Origin: Nageia nagi
Taxonomy: Eukaryota > Pinophyta
Length of the DNA stretch: 64,000 nt
Assembly (NCBI GenBank): GCA_050084985.1
Contig: JBITNC010000001.1
Coordinates: 49,786,001 to 49,850,000 of the forward strand
Direction of reading: 5' to 3'
How positions within the stretch are numbered: the first letter of the stretch is position 1; the number at the start of each line of letters is the position of its first letter. A program made the translations under genes and the position numbers. The notes beneath the pieces are model-generated. The model ran no database searches. It was not told where the DNA came from and saw only the letters and a program-made list of their open reading frames with translations. Positions 1 through 12,833 of this stretch are shown one piece after another.

Positions 1-349
1 GATATGAAATTTTGTAATTTGGCCTCCTTTATCTTATCATCTCCCTCATGTATTCTTTGCAATTTATCCCATATTTCTTTGCTAGATATTAATCCCATAA
101 TATTTACCAATGCATTGTCAACTAAGCCACACATAATACTATTCTTAGATTTAGATTCAATTTCAAATAGTTTCTTGCTAGCTGCATCCATTGGAGGAGT
201 GGAAGGTATTGTATATATATTTCTATAGCTTCCCATATATCAAATCCCAAGGCACAAAGATAGGTTTGCATTCTAAGCCTCCTTAAAGCATAAATTTTCC
301 CATCAAAAAGTGATGCTTTGTTTGAAGAAAAACCTTCTCCATTGATCAT
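1..349 (-). pseudogene. copia gag polyprotein, N-terminal part
   Basis: The minus strand encodes the start of a Ty1/copia Gag. Reading from the ATG at 349, the protein begins MINGEGFSSNK and passes through LFDGKIYALRRLRMQTYL and ALGFDIWEAIE, the classic FDG.NY..W..RM.....W pattern of copia Gag. A single frameshift near 215-230 moves the reading to another minus frame. It then stays open to the window edge and shows PPMDAASKKLFEIESK and SKEIWDKLQRIHEGDDK, again the expected order for this family. Gag coats the element's RNA in virus-like particles. The start was chosen because it lies just inside a primer-binding site (401-412). The rest of the element lies outside the window. The family call is secure from motif order; whether the element was intact elsewhere cannot be judged. 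Confidence 0.85.
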
Positions 350-400
350 ATGTAACTCCTTGGATCTTCTTAGTCTATTAGACTTGAAAAAGGAGCCTCA

Positions 401-412
401 CTTTGATACTAA
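401..412 (-). promoter_or_regulatory. degenerate primer-binding site of the minus-strand copia element
   Basis: On the minus strand this reads TTAGTATCAAAG, two changes from the usual initiator-Met tRNA site TTGGTATCAGAG. It lies 50 bases upstream of the gag ATG. Beyond it (413 to about 460) the minus strand shows CTGATTCACTCTCC, like the ATTCACCC...CTC stretch near the end of many plant copia LTRs. The LTR therefore lies to the right of 412. Its outer end could not be found. Confidence 0.55.
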
Positions 413-3400
413 TAGTTAAACTAGATGTGATACCAAGATGGAGAGTGAATCAGTGTTTGAAATTAAAAACTCTAACCCTAACTTCTAAAATCACAACAAT
501 GCAAATATAATACGAACCAAATCAAGAAAATATTACACAACATAATATGTAATGAGGTTTACCAATTTGGCTACATTTCCAAAAATGGTTGCTTGGATAT
601 ATGGTCCAAATCCACCCTTTGCAAAGCACTCATTTTACAATTTTGATAGCACCAACTATTAAGATCAACTGCAACTAACCCTTTATTTTGCAACACCATT
701 GTAAAGAGCTTGAATGCTAATTACAAACACCAAATTGGACTTCAAAATGCATACAAAGTGTGACATATAAAAATACCTTCATTATTAACAAAACCTTATC
801 TATTTCTTAGCTTTCTTCTTATTTCTATGATAGTATCTCTCTTCATGATATTGCTCTGTATTTCATTTTATAGTTTTTATGTTATAAATCACCTATAAAA
901 ATTTTTATCTATAGATTTTATTTCAACATATTCTCCATATTTTACAATACTTCTCATACTCCCATTGTCTCATAACCTGCATGTACATTTTTTTACTAAT
1001 ATATTTCCCAGTCATATCCACATACCCATTAAAAATCATTCACATATTTCTTGGTAGCATAAGCATGTATCTACACCATTCATTACATAACAATTGAAGT
1101 AGTTCTCAATTTATTTGGTAGATTTTCTCTCATAAACTATAACTATTGGAGAGCTATATTTAACCAAAAGCACAATAATTTCTTTTTGCATGTTGGTAGC
1201 TCTTTATTTAGAATATACAATATGTTTTCTATCTTTTTTTAAAGATTTAATTATGTAAGAGAAAAATAAATACTAATTATTTTTCTTTGATTGTTCAAAT
1301 TCCAATAAAAAGATGAAGCATTTTGTCAAACACATCACAATCCAAAACTGGAAAATGCTGGAAAAAGTGTTGAAAATTGCTCTCGAGCCATTTTGTAACA
1401 CTCACCGTTTCTTCCTTGAGACTTTGTTTAAGCTTAAATTTTAAACTTAAGCTCTTGGTATATTTTACTATGATGAATAAATTTTTTTTGGTCCAAATCT
1501 TTATATATTTCTTAATATTATGTCTAGAAAGTGGCCTCTAATGTAAATTTTGCACTTATCACAAAATGTACAAAAATTGCCCAACCAAGTACCAGATCAA
1601 TATGAACATAAAGTTAATATTATAAACATTGTTTTAACATGTTTCTCAAAATTCCAACATGCTCAATATTAATTTATTTCAACATTTAATCCAAATAAGC
1701 ATCATAAATTATTAGCTCTATAATTTTGTTTGTATTCCTCCATAAACTATATTACTTTAGAAATTGTATTGCTTTAGAAACTGTATTTCTCTTACTTTAG
1801 AAGTTGTATACTATATTACTTTATAGAATAACTCCAAATAAATTTTCATTGTATTAAACAAGATCAACTGAGTGAGTTGACAATAATGAAAACACCTTGC
1901 TCAATAATATCTCAACAGATGTATCATCTATAAGAAATTTGATTACTTTTCTTGAGATTGTGCATAAAGAAAAGTAGAAAATATAAGAGAAATGAATTTA
2001 TAAATTACCAACTTAGAGGCAATACCATAGGGATCAACCGTAGATAAAATACATAGTTGGTATCTCCTAATAATAATATATTCCTAGATATCAAGATCAT
2101 AATAGTATGAAATATAAATCCCTTTTATGCCTTATTCTCTTAAATTATAAAAAAAGGCATATCTATTAGAATAATAATGAATATAAGGTAGAATTGAAAG
2201 GTGTGATAAGTTCATATATCCACCATATAATATATGATACTATATGATACTAGTTTAGTTGAGTATCTAGTCCTCACTTCGACATCCACCACATATTTTA
2301 TTTCCTATAATTTCTATATATATTTCTTATTACACATATTCACATACTAAGGTCCTTTAACCTTATCTCTGCAAAAATTTTTTATGTATTTAAGTTATAT
2401 TCCCTTAGTCCTCCAAAACTATGATAAATTATAGTTTATTCTTTTTTCCCTTATAGGAACTCATCTCTAGCTCTCTCTTATAAAAAGATTTATCAACGCT
2501 CCCCTAAGTTCTCTCCCTTTATAAAATGAGATGTTTGACCTTTCTTTATAGACTTGGGTATAACATTGTATAATTTAATATGTTATTAATATAAGTTATT
2601 AATATCATCTTCAAATACACACTCATCTATCTTTTATTTTGTTAAAATTTGAGTAATTTGTTAAAATTTTGTACTAATCTAGGGAGCACTAACCCATGTA
2701 AACTCAACTTCACAACCATGCTAAACACACTTATTATTATGATACTCTAATTGAGAGTCTTTTTATAATCTAAATACAAGTGCTTGAATTATTTTTACTT
2801 GAACATAAGAGTGTATGCACATATTACAAAATTTTAAAAATATTTACACTTTTACTACAATCTAGTTTCATCACTCTTAATTAAGAGATTAATTTCTTAC
2901 TTGATTACTTGACTCTACAAGTATTTGAATCTTTACCTTCTAGCTTTTTTTCCACACCTATGGAGCAAAAGCTCATTAACTATTTACAAATTTCTAAATA
3001 TATTTTAATATTATAAAAATATATTTTTTCCCATGGGTTGCAATATGTAGCACTCATTATAGTTTGACTTTCTTTTTTTGTATTTTTATCACATCATTAC
3101 TTTACATCATATCTATATTCCCTCTTTTTGAACATATATATTTTTAGAATTTATTTTAATAATAATTACATAATTATATTTGTACTTTACCATGATAGAC
3201 TAATCATATCCATTATATTTTTGTTTATTATTTACCACTAAGTATTCACGATTTGCAATTTATTATCCCATTACTTTCACTTTTTATTATCTTTTACTAA
3301 AAATACCAATTTGTAATCCATATGGTACACTCAAACTTTATAATATATAATAATTATTACTCCATCATTGCCATAATATTCTAGTTAATCTATAATTTCT

Positions 3401-4820
3401 TTTTAGTGCAATACTTGCATACTTACTATATCTCATTGGTGTGTGTTGAAACTTATGCGATATGTTATCACCTTTATACTATTACAATATATTATTTATA
3501 GAAATATTAGTACAAGATAAATATTTAAGAACATTTTAGTGATAATAAGATTAAAAATATTTAAGGATATACTAATAGACTACAATTCACCTCGATAATA
3601 GATAATAAGGTAAAATGATAATTAAAATAGAAAGATCATTATTTTAAAATAGAGTAAATAAAAAATAAACATGACTTCTAAAATATAACTCAAGATGGGA
3701 TTTCAATTTTAGTATTTTTTTATATATTTTTATTAATTTTGGTAATTTCAATTTTAGAATTATTTTTTATTATTTTTCTCTTCTACTATATATATGTAAG
3801 ATGCAAAGATACAAATTGAATTGTGAGCAAAATAAGCAAGGTTTTGGAGAACAAATAAGCAAGCAGAGTTTCAAATTTGTGAACAACAATCCATAGTACC
3901 TTTCTTTGTTTGCCTCCATATCATGGGTGCATGGCTGCAAATTTATTTTATAACCCTTCTAAATTCATTTTAAAACCCTTATAAATTCATTTAAAAAACT
4001 GTCTAGATTTCCATGGTTATAATTTCATGGGTGCATGGCTACAAATTTATTTTAAAACATTGAAGTTGCTTCTCTATTTTTGAAACCCTTCTAGATTTTT
4101 TACATAAACAACTAAAAACCCTATAAAATCAAAAAATACTAGCAAATGAAGTGGAAATTCATGAGAAATTGAAAAATACAAGTAGCAATATACTTACCTC
4201 AATGCAAAAGTAGAAGAATAAGGAAGAAATGAGGTAAAAAAACCTCTTTCCTCAAGAAATGGAAAATTCTATTAGTAAAAACCATAAGCATGCTAAAAAA
4301 TCAAATACACCAAGTAAAAATTGAGTTAGATCAGCTAAAATATTGGAGTTACATGAGGTAGAATAAATCTTACTTGGTGCTTCTCATTTGAAAATATATT
4401 TTGAACTCACTTTGACATGAAAACATCTCTAACAAAAATGATAGGTGTAGCCTTTTTTTTAATTTTTGAAATGCTAGTCAAATCTGCTGCAAAATTACAT
4501 AGAATTTGCATCAATTTTCATGTTGCATCCTACATTGGTTTTTGCATTATTTCAAATATTTAACATAAAAATAAAATTATAATATAATATGTAAAAAAAT
4601 ATTAATTAGCATGAAAACATTATAATATAATATGTAAAAAATAACATGTAAGAATATTATATAAAAAATAACATCTAAAATATAAAAATTCAATAATATA
4701 TAATTAATTAATAATAAATAATAAAAAATTTAATAAAATATATTTAAAAAAAATAATATAATAAAAATTATTAATATTAATATTAATATAGATAATATAA
4801 TTAATATAATAATATGTAAT
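413..4820. other. LTR tail, then AT-rich DNA without recognisable genes
   Basis: The first few hundred bases are probably the LTR of the minus-strand copia element. The remainder is very AT-rich, has stops in all frames and shows no family I recognise. One local duplication is visible: the phrase CATGGGTGCATGGCT followed by acaaatttatttt occurs at about 3923 and again at about 4027, a period near 104 bp. From about 4560 to 4820 the DNA is almost pure A/T with imperfect TAATATAA repeats. Confidence 0.5.
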
Positions 4821-4824
4821 AATA

Positions 4825-5325
4825 GAGTTAGGTTTAGTGGTTAGGGGTTAGGGTTAGGGTTTGGATAGGGTTAGTGGCTAGGGTTTAGGGGTTGGGATTA
4901 AGTGTTAGGGTTTTAGGGATAAGTTTAGGGTACTTAGGTGTAGTGGTCAAGGTTAGGGTTATGGGTAAGGGTTAGGGTACTTATAGGTTAGGTGGTTAAG
5001 GGTAAGGGTGAGGATTAGGGGTTAGGGGTTGGCAAGTGTTTGGGGTTAGTGGTTAAGGTTTAAGTATTAGTTCATGGTTAGTGGTTAGGGTTAGGTTTTA
5101 GATAAGATAATAAAGTAAAATATTAATCTAATAATATATACTAATAGGGTTAGGTTAGGGTTTAGTAGTTAGGATTAGGATTAGGGTTTAAGGGTTTAGG
5201 TTTTAGGGTTTGGGATTAGAGTTTAAGGGTTAGGTTTTAAGGGTAAGGGTTAAGGATTAGGGGTTAAGGGTTAGCAAATAGGGTTAGTGGTTAAGGTTTA
5301 AGTGTTAGTGCATGAGATTAAAGTA
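4825..5325. repeat. interstitial degenerate telomere-like repeat block
   Basis: About 500 bp rich in GTTAGGG, TTTAGGG, TTAGGGG and derived words (for example GTTAGGGTTAGGGTTTGG). The plus strand is the G-rich strand throughout. The block is split by a short AT-rich stretch near 5105-5140. The plant telomere unit is TTTAGGG; here exact units mix with 6- to 8-base variants, so this is an old interstitial array and not an active chromosome end. Such blocks are known from conifers and other plants. Confidence 0.85.
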
Positions 5326-5418
5326 GTCCTTCTCTCTTGCAATATTTTCATACTAAAATTGATAAAGTATCAAATTTGATAAGGTATGATGAAGAATATT
5401 TAAAATTCAACTTCTTCC

Positions 5419-5419
<1 letters not shown>

Positions 5420-5450
<31 letters not shown>
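5420..5450. repeat. (AAT)n microsatellite
   Basis: Ten uninterrupted AAT units, just right of the telomere-like block. Simple sequence repeat. Confidence 0.95.
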
Positions 5451-5996
5451 TTATATTCAATAATCATAATAAATTGATATTCAATATAATCATAAAATTT
5501 ATCATAATCAATTTCAATAAAAGGAATAAGTTGATGAGATTGATTAGCCTATTCCATACTTTCCTATATTACTAGAATTTTCTTAGGAATACACCTATCA
5601 AATATAAAATATTTTTGTTTAAAATAAATAAACTAGCTTTTAATTAAGGATTCTATTATATTCATTTCAAGTTTGGGATTAGGTAAACTATAAAAATCAA
5701 ATAAGTTGATGTAATAAAGGCAAATAGTAGCATTAGGTAAACTATTATATTCACCTAATCTTAAGGAGAAAAGAAGCTAATCATACGTCCTTATATATAA
5801 TATTAATTTATACAAATAACTTTACTAAAAGACCAAATAAAATTGATAGAATTTGGTAAGAGAAACTTTAAAATTTTGACATTTTGTCAACAAGAGAAAA
5901 TATGCATACATTTGAGAAGAGGATAAAATATGCATAATTTAGGATCTTGTAATTCTCTTCTATGATTTTATTAGTGTAATAATATCTTTTTTTATT

Positions 5997-7609
5997 TGTA
6001 ATGTCCCTAATTTTTAAGGTTTCACTTATTTTTGGTATCATGGAGATTTCATCTTCCATAAGCTAGAAATGGATGTTTCAACACTTGGAATGGATAGAGG
6101 ACCTAATTCCTATCATTTAATTAACAGGTTATACAACCTACTTTTGCTAAGAAATAAGGAAGATATGGTACTTTGAAGATCACCCTCTAGACCAATCTGC
6201 TTATATCCCATGCACACAAGAATTTGTTATTTACTCTCATTTGAGAGTGACATCCATCCTCTAAGGATGTGCAAGAGATATTTCATTAATCTAAGTGGGA
6301 TTTATATTTAATTAGGAATATTTTAATATGATTCCACATTGATATCCTCCAACATGGAAAATAGGATCCTATAAGTCATTATTTGTTATTTCTATGTAAT
6401 AAATGAGCCATAGGTATTTATGTACCAATAATACTTGTAATTTTGTAGGCCACTTGTAATACATGATTTAAAGGAACATTAATAATTGTAAATGCAATAT
6501 TTGTCTCCTTTAATTGGACATTTCATACTTGGCCATTAGATATTGTAAGTTAGCATCCATAGGTAAGTTTATGACTCTCACACTTGGATGTGGGGTAAGG
6601 ATGGGTTTATGGAACTTAACTTGAGCAACCATGATGATCCTAAGGCACCTAGAAATTATCTCTTTTTGGAAATTGCATTTCTAGGTCCTTGTATGAGATT
6701 TCATTTATCCCTAGCCTCTCCAATCATAATGTGGATATATGGAGCATACAAATTACACCTCTCAACCATTGGATCATCTCAATGCAATATTAGAATACGG
6801 ATCACCCTCACCTATAAAAGGAGGACTCATAGTCATGAGATATGTTGATTATTGATTATAAAACCCTTTTTGGATTGAATGTGAGAACTCTTTATTTGCC
6901 ACTTGTAGGGAAACTTGCATTTGATGTATTGAGGGGATAAGAGGCTACCCTTGAACTTACTCTAGCCATCTTAAGAGTAACACTATTAGTTCCATCATAG
7001 TTGTTGTGGAGGAGACCTTGTCTTGCCTCACTTATTCTAGGATTGGTGAGGCCCTAGAGCCATATGAAAGAACCCTATTAGAGATAGTCCTAGTATAAAT
7101 CCTTAGGTTGATAAAAATATTGTAATTGTTCTATTCTTGATATATCAAATACAATTATATTTTGTTGTCAAAATATTGATATTTATCTCTTTATGCTTGG
7201 ATGTTGGATTTGGAAGCATTATTACATTATTGCATTGTTATTTTCTCTTCCTGGTTGCAATGTTGGATCTGGAGTGTCATTTGCATTGATTAATATCTAT
7301 TTTGGCTCTCCAATTGGAAATTACATTTATGGAGCATTTTTGCACCATTGAAGTATCATTTTGATTCCTAATTAAGTCATTGGAATAATGGAGACATTTT
7401 CTTGCATTGATTTCATAATTTCTCATCATAGCTAAACTTTGGGGTTTGAAGGTATATTCTGCAAGTTTAATTTTGTATATTTTGTTCCTAGGAAATTGTT
7501 GGATATTTTATGCTTTTTTTAGCTTATTTAGAGTAGTTTTGAAGATTAAATCCAAATGTTCCTCTTCTAGGGAATGTTTGAGAAGTTAGCCCTAGAATAG
7601 ATCATCATA
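5997..7609 (+). repeat. left LTR of element 5997-12828
   Basis: 1613 bp, aligned by eye along its full length with 11224-12828. Likely core promoter: CCTATAAAAG at 6811-6820, kept unchanged in the other copy. Its last bases (ATCATCATA) correspond to TCATCACA in the right copy, so the terminal CA has mutated here. A short ORF at 6588-6848 and its counterpart at 11826-12065 match because they are the same LTR segment; I do not regard them as genes. Confidence 0.85.
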
Positions 7610-7610
7610 G

Positions 7611-7623
7611 TGGTATTAGATCC
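7611..7623 (+). promoter_or_regulatory. primer-binding site (tRNA-Met type)
   Basis: TGGTATTAGATCC directly after the left LTR, three changes from the usual TGGTATCAGAGCC. It primes minus-strand DNA synthesis and fixes the LTR's right end. Confidence 0.75.
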
Positions 7624-8189
7624 TTGATTCTACCATCCTGTTGGAATCAAATGCATCATTCATAGAAGGTTTCAAGTTGGGGTTTAAGAAAGTTTAAAGA
7701 TTTGGGATACGCATATCATAGTGGTATCACACATAAAATATTTTCTTAGAGAAGTTGGATATCTTTCCCTTGCTATTGGGTAAGAGCTTAGGAGTTATTA
7801 TTCAAGGTGATTGCTAGAGGAGTTAGAGAAGTTAAAGGAGATTCATTATGATATTTCATTGGATCATAGTGCTATTTACGTATAGTTCTTACTATCTTTT
7901 TGAGAAGTGGAGTTGACCTAGCATCATAGTGATCATTTCAAAGGCATTTTCAAAGGATCTAGATGCTTGGAACAAGATGTGGGCATTTAGGAGCCATATT
8001 TCATTCTTTTGGCAAGTCATTGGCATCTTCTAGTCCTAATTTCAAATTTTGATGCATTGAGGAAGTTTGTCTAGCTTGAAAATATAGACTTTTGAAAAAA
8101 AATTGCATTTTAATTTCAAGTTGAATTTCCCTCTTAATTTATTCTAAGTTCAAGGGAGGAATAAGGGTTTATCTAGAGAGTCTGAGCTC

Positions 8190-9215
8190 ATCTAGAGCTA
8201 GACATTGGCATTTTGGGCCAACATGAAGGAAATATTGGTATTATGGGATCCATTTTGAGGCTCTTTCAATGTTTCAAGGTCTTCATAAGGAGTACATTGG
8301 TATTCTAAGGGAGATATGGAGGATGAAGTTGCATTCTAGGATCACTTGAAGCTAGGCATTACATTTATGAGGGTATTTTTATGACTAAAGCTACATTTCA
8401 AGACCACCAAAAGATAAACATTACATTTTTGGATCATTTAAAGCTAAATATCACATTGTTGAGGTCATTTTGAGCTTTATTTTGCATTTTTAAGTCTCTA
8501 AGAGGTAAACATTAGTGATTTGAGTGCTTTTCAGAGGATGGTTCTACATTTTGAGTCCACTTGAAAGAGGATGTTATAGATTAGTTAGGAGAATTTTGAA
8601 ACTTTTATTGGATTTTAGGATAATTTCTATGTGGAAGTTAGTACCTAGGAGGAATTTTTATGACTATTTTCTTTTCGAGACCACCTAATGTTGGCATATT
8701 AAAGCTATTTCAAAGGAATGTTTTGCATTTTAAGGGTACCCTAACCTAAATTAAATTTTAGGGCATTTAGGAAAATTGATTTGCATTCTAAAGTGGTACT
8801 AAGGTGAACATTGGCATACTAAGGTATATTTTGAAGCTTGAGCTACATTTTGGGATCATTATAAAGAAAATTATGGCATACTGAGGGTTATTTTGAAGAT
8901 AATTTAGCATTTTAAGTCTATTCTAGGCCAAATGTTGGAGATTTGGAAGGATTTTTGGACTTCTCACAATATTTAGGAGCCACTAAAGGTGAAACATTGA
9001 GTTATTAGAGGATTGTTTGAAACCTTTACTACATTTTAAAGATACTTGAAGTGGGATGTTGGCTCATTGAGGGAAATTGGGAGTTGAGACTACATCACAA
9101 GTAACAATACTTATAAGTATTGATAACTTTTTAGGGTCATTGGACATATTGGCTAGTATTTCTAGGAAATTTTGAGCTACAAGTCATTGCAAGGAGGTCA
9201 TTGGAAAATATGAGA
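8190..9215 (+). repeat. degenerate ~65-bp tandem repeat in the element leader
   Basis: The leader repeats a theme: ACATTGGCAT..TGAGG, then ATTTTGAAGC..GAGCTACATTTTG, then GATCA-TT-GAAG. Clear instances lie near 8810, 8870, 8935, 8995 and 9060, with weaker ones back to about 8200. Spacing is roughly 60-70 bp, with drift. It lies between the primer-binding site and the first coding-like region, where some plant LTR elements carry leader satellites. Confidence 0.6.
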
Positions 9216-9299
9216 GCACAATTAGCATTTCACTATGGTATTTACACCATGGAGACTTGAAGAGATTTTATTTGTAAGAAAGGAGAAGTTTAAAAATGG

Positions 9300-11010
9300 T
9301 AGATGATTTATATGAATACTTCAATCACATGTTTAAAATAAATTATGGAAGTAGTGCTACTATCAAGTAATGAGAATATTTTCTTGAGTATAAAAATAAT
9401 GCATTTTCATATAGCATTAGAAGGAATGATGATCTTTTTTTTCATGAAATTTCCATCAGAAATGAACTAGACAAGGAATAACTGCAAAGAAATAGAATGA
9501 GGAATTACCATACCTTGCCCAAATATAATTTCATCCATGAGGTCTATATTGAAAATGAATATGTTTCTCATGAGTGTGATAAATACAAATCAATGATCAA
9601 AGATCTTGAGTATGAATACTTACAGGAAGTACAAGTACATGATAAAGAAGGTGAAGACAAATGGAAGGAAAATGATCTTGTTATTAGAAGGGATGATGTT
9701 TATTGCACACATAAGGTTTATGATAGAAATATCAAAGGAGCTACTCATGAATTTGATAAGGGCACACAATAAGGAACAAATAAAGGGATAATCTAATTTG
9801 TAGGGTCTATTCATGTATCTAAAGAGGTTTCTAAAATTAGTACTATGATTGAACAACATATAATATTTAAAAGTTCTACATGATATCTTTGAAAGGGATA
9901 CTAGTGATGAAGGATAAGAAGATGATGCATCATCAGAAGAAACATTCTCTAAACTTCAAAAGATTTCAAAAATGGATGCAGTTATTGGTAGAACTATTGG
10001 AGAGAAATCATGAGTTAGCATGAAAGTATCCCACATAGAAAAATAAATTGAGAACATATTGATTATGGAGTGTTCCAATTTGGGTAATGGACTAGTCCTT
10101 CAAACTATAACACTAAATAAAGGCTACTCTAGGTGTAGTATTCTTAGTTTAGAAGAAGTCATGAGTCAATAAGGAGTCTAGTTGTAGATTTAAGGCAAAG
10201 GAGATTCTAATAAGAACACTTCTACATTAGAGCATGATGAGAGATTTATTCAAATTTCAATAGACATAAATGATGGTAATTTAAAATACCTAACACCACA
10301 TGAATATCCAGGATTTAAAGAAGTGAAGAATGAACCAATATGAATACTCACTTAGAAAATGTGAATAAGGAAGAAGTGAAAGATTAATGGATTGAAGGAA
10401 TTGAAAGAAATGTTTCTTTACAATAAATAGGAAATGATGATCATAATTTATTACACATGAAAAGAGAACTTTAATTACAAATAACACTCCATAACATCAG
10501 GTAAGAATTGGATGAAGTTCTTAGAAGGAATTCTCAATTGATAAAAATATTGAGGCATCTAGAAGAGGATAACAACTGCTTATGTCAATCCTTGGATAAG
10601 GCTCAAAAGGGTAAGGAAGAATTAGAAATTGCAAACACGAAGCAAAAGCATGAGTTTTACAAAAAAAGGAAATAAGCCAAGAGAATATCTCTTTTCAAGC
10701 TTGGAAAGTAAGGAAAAAGATTGGTAAAAAAGATATTCCCTACTTGGGACAATATCTACATTACATAAAATAGGGAACATTTCATTGCAAAGAAATGAGG
10801 ACATACATGTAGAGTGATTGAAAGGAAACATGATGAAATAACACTATGTAAGTTTCTTAAGTATGAAGTTACTCATAAAGAGGAGCATGCTAGAATTAGG
10901 GAAATGAAGATAAGGGTTGATAAAATTAGAGATGCCATTGTATATTTATATGTGTTCATTTACAAGGCACCAAGGAAGGTATGGAACTCACTAATAGAGA
11001 GATCATGACG
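9300..11010 (+). pseudogene. decayed gag-like/coiled-coil reading region
   Basis: No long ORF survives, but readings in the three plus frames join into a charged, helix-favouring protein. It opens near 9300 with VDDLYEYFNHMFKINYG. The longest intact piece (9497-9772, 91 codons) is rich in E, D, K and Y and includes YKSMIKDLEYEYLQEVQVHD. Near 10500-10620 the reading ELDEVLRRNSQL...LRHLEEDN...SLDKAQKGKEELE is a typical coiled coil. The last piece, 10814-11008, reads CKFLKYEVTHKEEHARIREM. No zinc knuckle, protease or polymerase motif is visible. Position between leader and right LTR suggests a gag-only product, but I do not recognise the family. Confidence 0.45.
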
Positions 11011-11223
11011 GGTGTGCAACCATAATAGTTTGGGTAACTCTATTGGCATCCATAACCACCTTGGATAGAAAGAGCACCTACAACACCACTATGGCATGAT
11101 AGATTAACAATCATAGTTGTGAAATAGAAGCATAAAAAATTTCCTCCAAGAATAAACTAGGACATTATCAAGTTGGAAAATATTTTAGCTTTGCTTGGGA
11201 TAATCAATTTGGAAGGGCATGCT

Positions 11224-12828
11224 TGTAATGTCCCTAATTTTTATGGTTTCACTCATTTTTGGTTTCAAGGAGATTTCATATTCCATAAGATAGCAATGAA
11301 TGTTTTGATACTTGGAATGGATATAGACCTCATGCCAATCATTTTGAAAAGTTATACAACCTACTTTCAAAAAGAAATTAAGAATGGTACTTCAAACTTC
11401 ACCCACCAAGCCAATCTTCTCATATCATGCATGCATGAGAATTATGATTTACTCTCATTTGAGAGTGACACCCATCCTTTAAGGATGTGGAAGTGATATT
11501 TCATTAATCTACATGTGATTTATATTTAATTAATAATATTTTAATGTAATTCCACTTAGATATCCTCCAACATGGAACATAGGACTCTATGAGTCATTAT
11601 TTGTTATTTCTATGTAATAAATGGGCCAAAGGTATTTATATGCCAATAATACTTGTAATTTTGTAGGCCACTTGTATACATAATTACAAGGTACATTAAT
11701 AATTGTAAATGTAATATTAGTCTCATTTAATGGGACATTGCATACTTGGCCATTGGATCTTATAATTTGGTATCCCTAGGTAAGTTTATGACTCCCATAC
11801 TTGGAAATGGGATAAGGATGGATTTATGGAACTTAACTTAAGAAACCATGATGATCCCAAGGCAACTAAAAATCATCTCTTTTTGGACATAGCATTTATG
11901 GGCCTTTGGATGAGATTTCATTTATCCCTAGGCTCTCCAATCATGACATGGATAGATGGAGTACATAGATCACACATGTCCACCATTGGATCATCTCAAT
12001 GCAAGATTAGAATACAAATCACCTTCACCTATAAAAGGAGGACTCATATTCATTTTGAGATATGATGATATTGATTATAAACCCCTTTTTTGGATTGAGT
12101 ACGAGAACTCTTTCTTTGTCCCCTTGTAGGGAAACCTACATTTTAGGTATCAGGGGATATAAGGCTACCCTTGAAATTACTTTATCCATATTGAGAAGAA
12201 TATTTCTAGTTCCTTCATAGTTTCTACAGAGGATACTTGGTCTTGCCTCACTACTTTTGGGATTAGTGAGGCCTAGAGTTATATGAAATAACCTTATTAG
12301 AGATAGTCCTGGTACAAACTCCTTAGGTTATAAAAATATTGTTATTACTCTATTCTTACTATATCAAATACAATTACATTCTATTGTAAAAATATTGATA
12401 TTTGTCTCTTTGTTCTTGGAAATTGGATTTGGAAACATTATATACATTATCATATTTCTATTTTCTCTTCTTGGTTGCAATGGTAGATCTAGAGTGTAAT
12501 TTTCATTGCTTAATATCTATTTAGGCTCTCCAACTAGGAGATTAGGTTTATGGAGATTTTCACACCATTGAAGTATATTTTGCTTCTTAATTAAGTCATT
12601 AGAATACTAGAGATATTTGCTTACATTGATTTCATAATAGCTCATCATAGCTATACTTTTGGTTTGAAGGCATTTTTTGAAAGTTTAATTTTGTATTTTT
12701 TATTCCTAGGAAGTCATTGGATATTTTATGCTTAATTGAGCTTATTTAGAGTATTTCTTGAATATTGAAGCCAAACATCCCTCTCCTAGGGTACATTTAA
12801 GGAGTGATATCTTGAATGACTCATCACA
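11224..12828 (+). repeat. right LTR of element 5997-12828
   Basis: 1605 bp, starting TGTAATG and ending CACA, followed by TTATT. TATA-like CCTATAAAAG at 12028-12037. Upstream, TTTGGAAGGGCATGCT (ending 11223) is the likely, impure polypurine tract. Confidence 0.85.
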
Positions 12829-12833
12829 TTATT

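Larger units (their letters stand above)
5997..12828 (+). mobile_element. complete LTR retrotransposon, coding-decayed (possibly non-autonomous)
   Basis: Two direct repeats of about 1.6 kb (5997-7609 and 11224-12828) both start TGTAATGTCCCTAATTTTTA. The second ends CATCACA. The whole is flanked by the perfect 5-bp duplication TTATT (5992-5996 and 12829-12833). A primer-binding site follows the left LTR. The internal part, only about 3.6 kb, has a repetitive leader and one decayed coiled-coil reading region. I found no protease, RT or integrase motif. It is therefore either a non-autonomous element of the LARD or TR-GAG kind, mobilised by a partner in trans, or a heavily deleted one. Superfamily cannot be set from coding sequence; the primer-binding site is tRNA-Met type. 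Confidence 0.85.

Noticed and set aside
6588-6848. 86-codon plus-strand ORF, with a sister at 11826-12065
   Set aside because: Both lie at the same place in the two LTRs of element 5997-12828. They are LTR sequence; similarity comes from LTR duplication and not from coding constraint.
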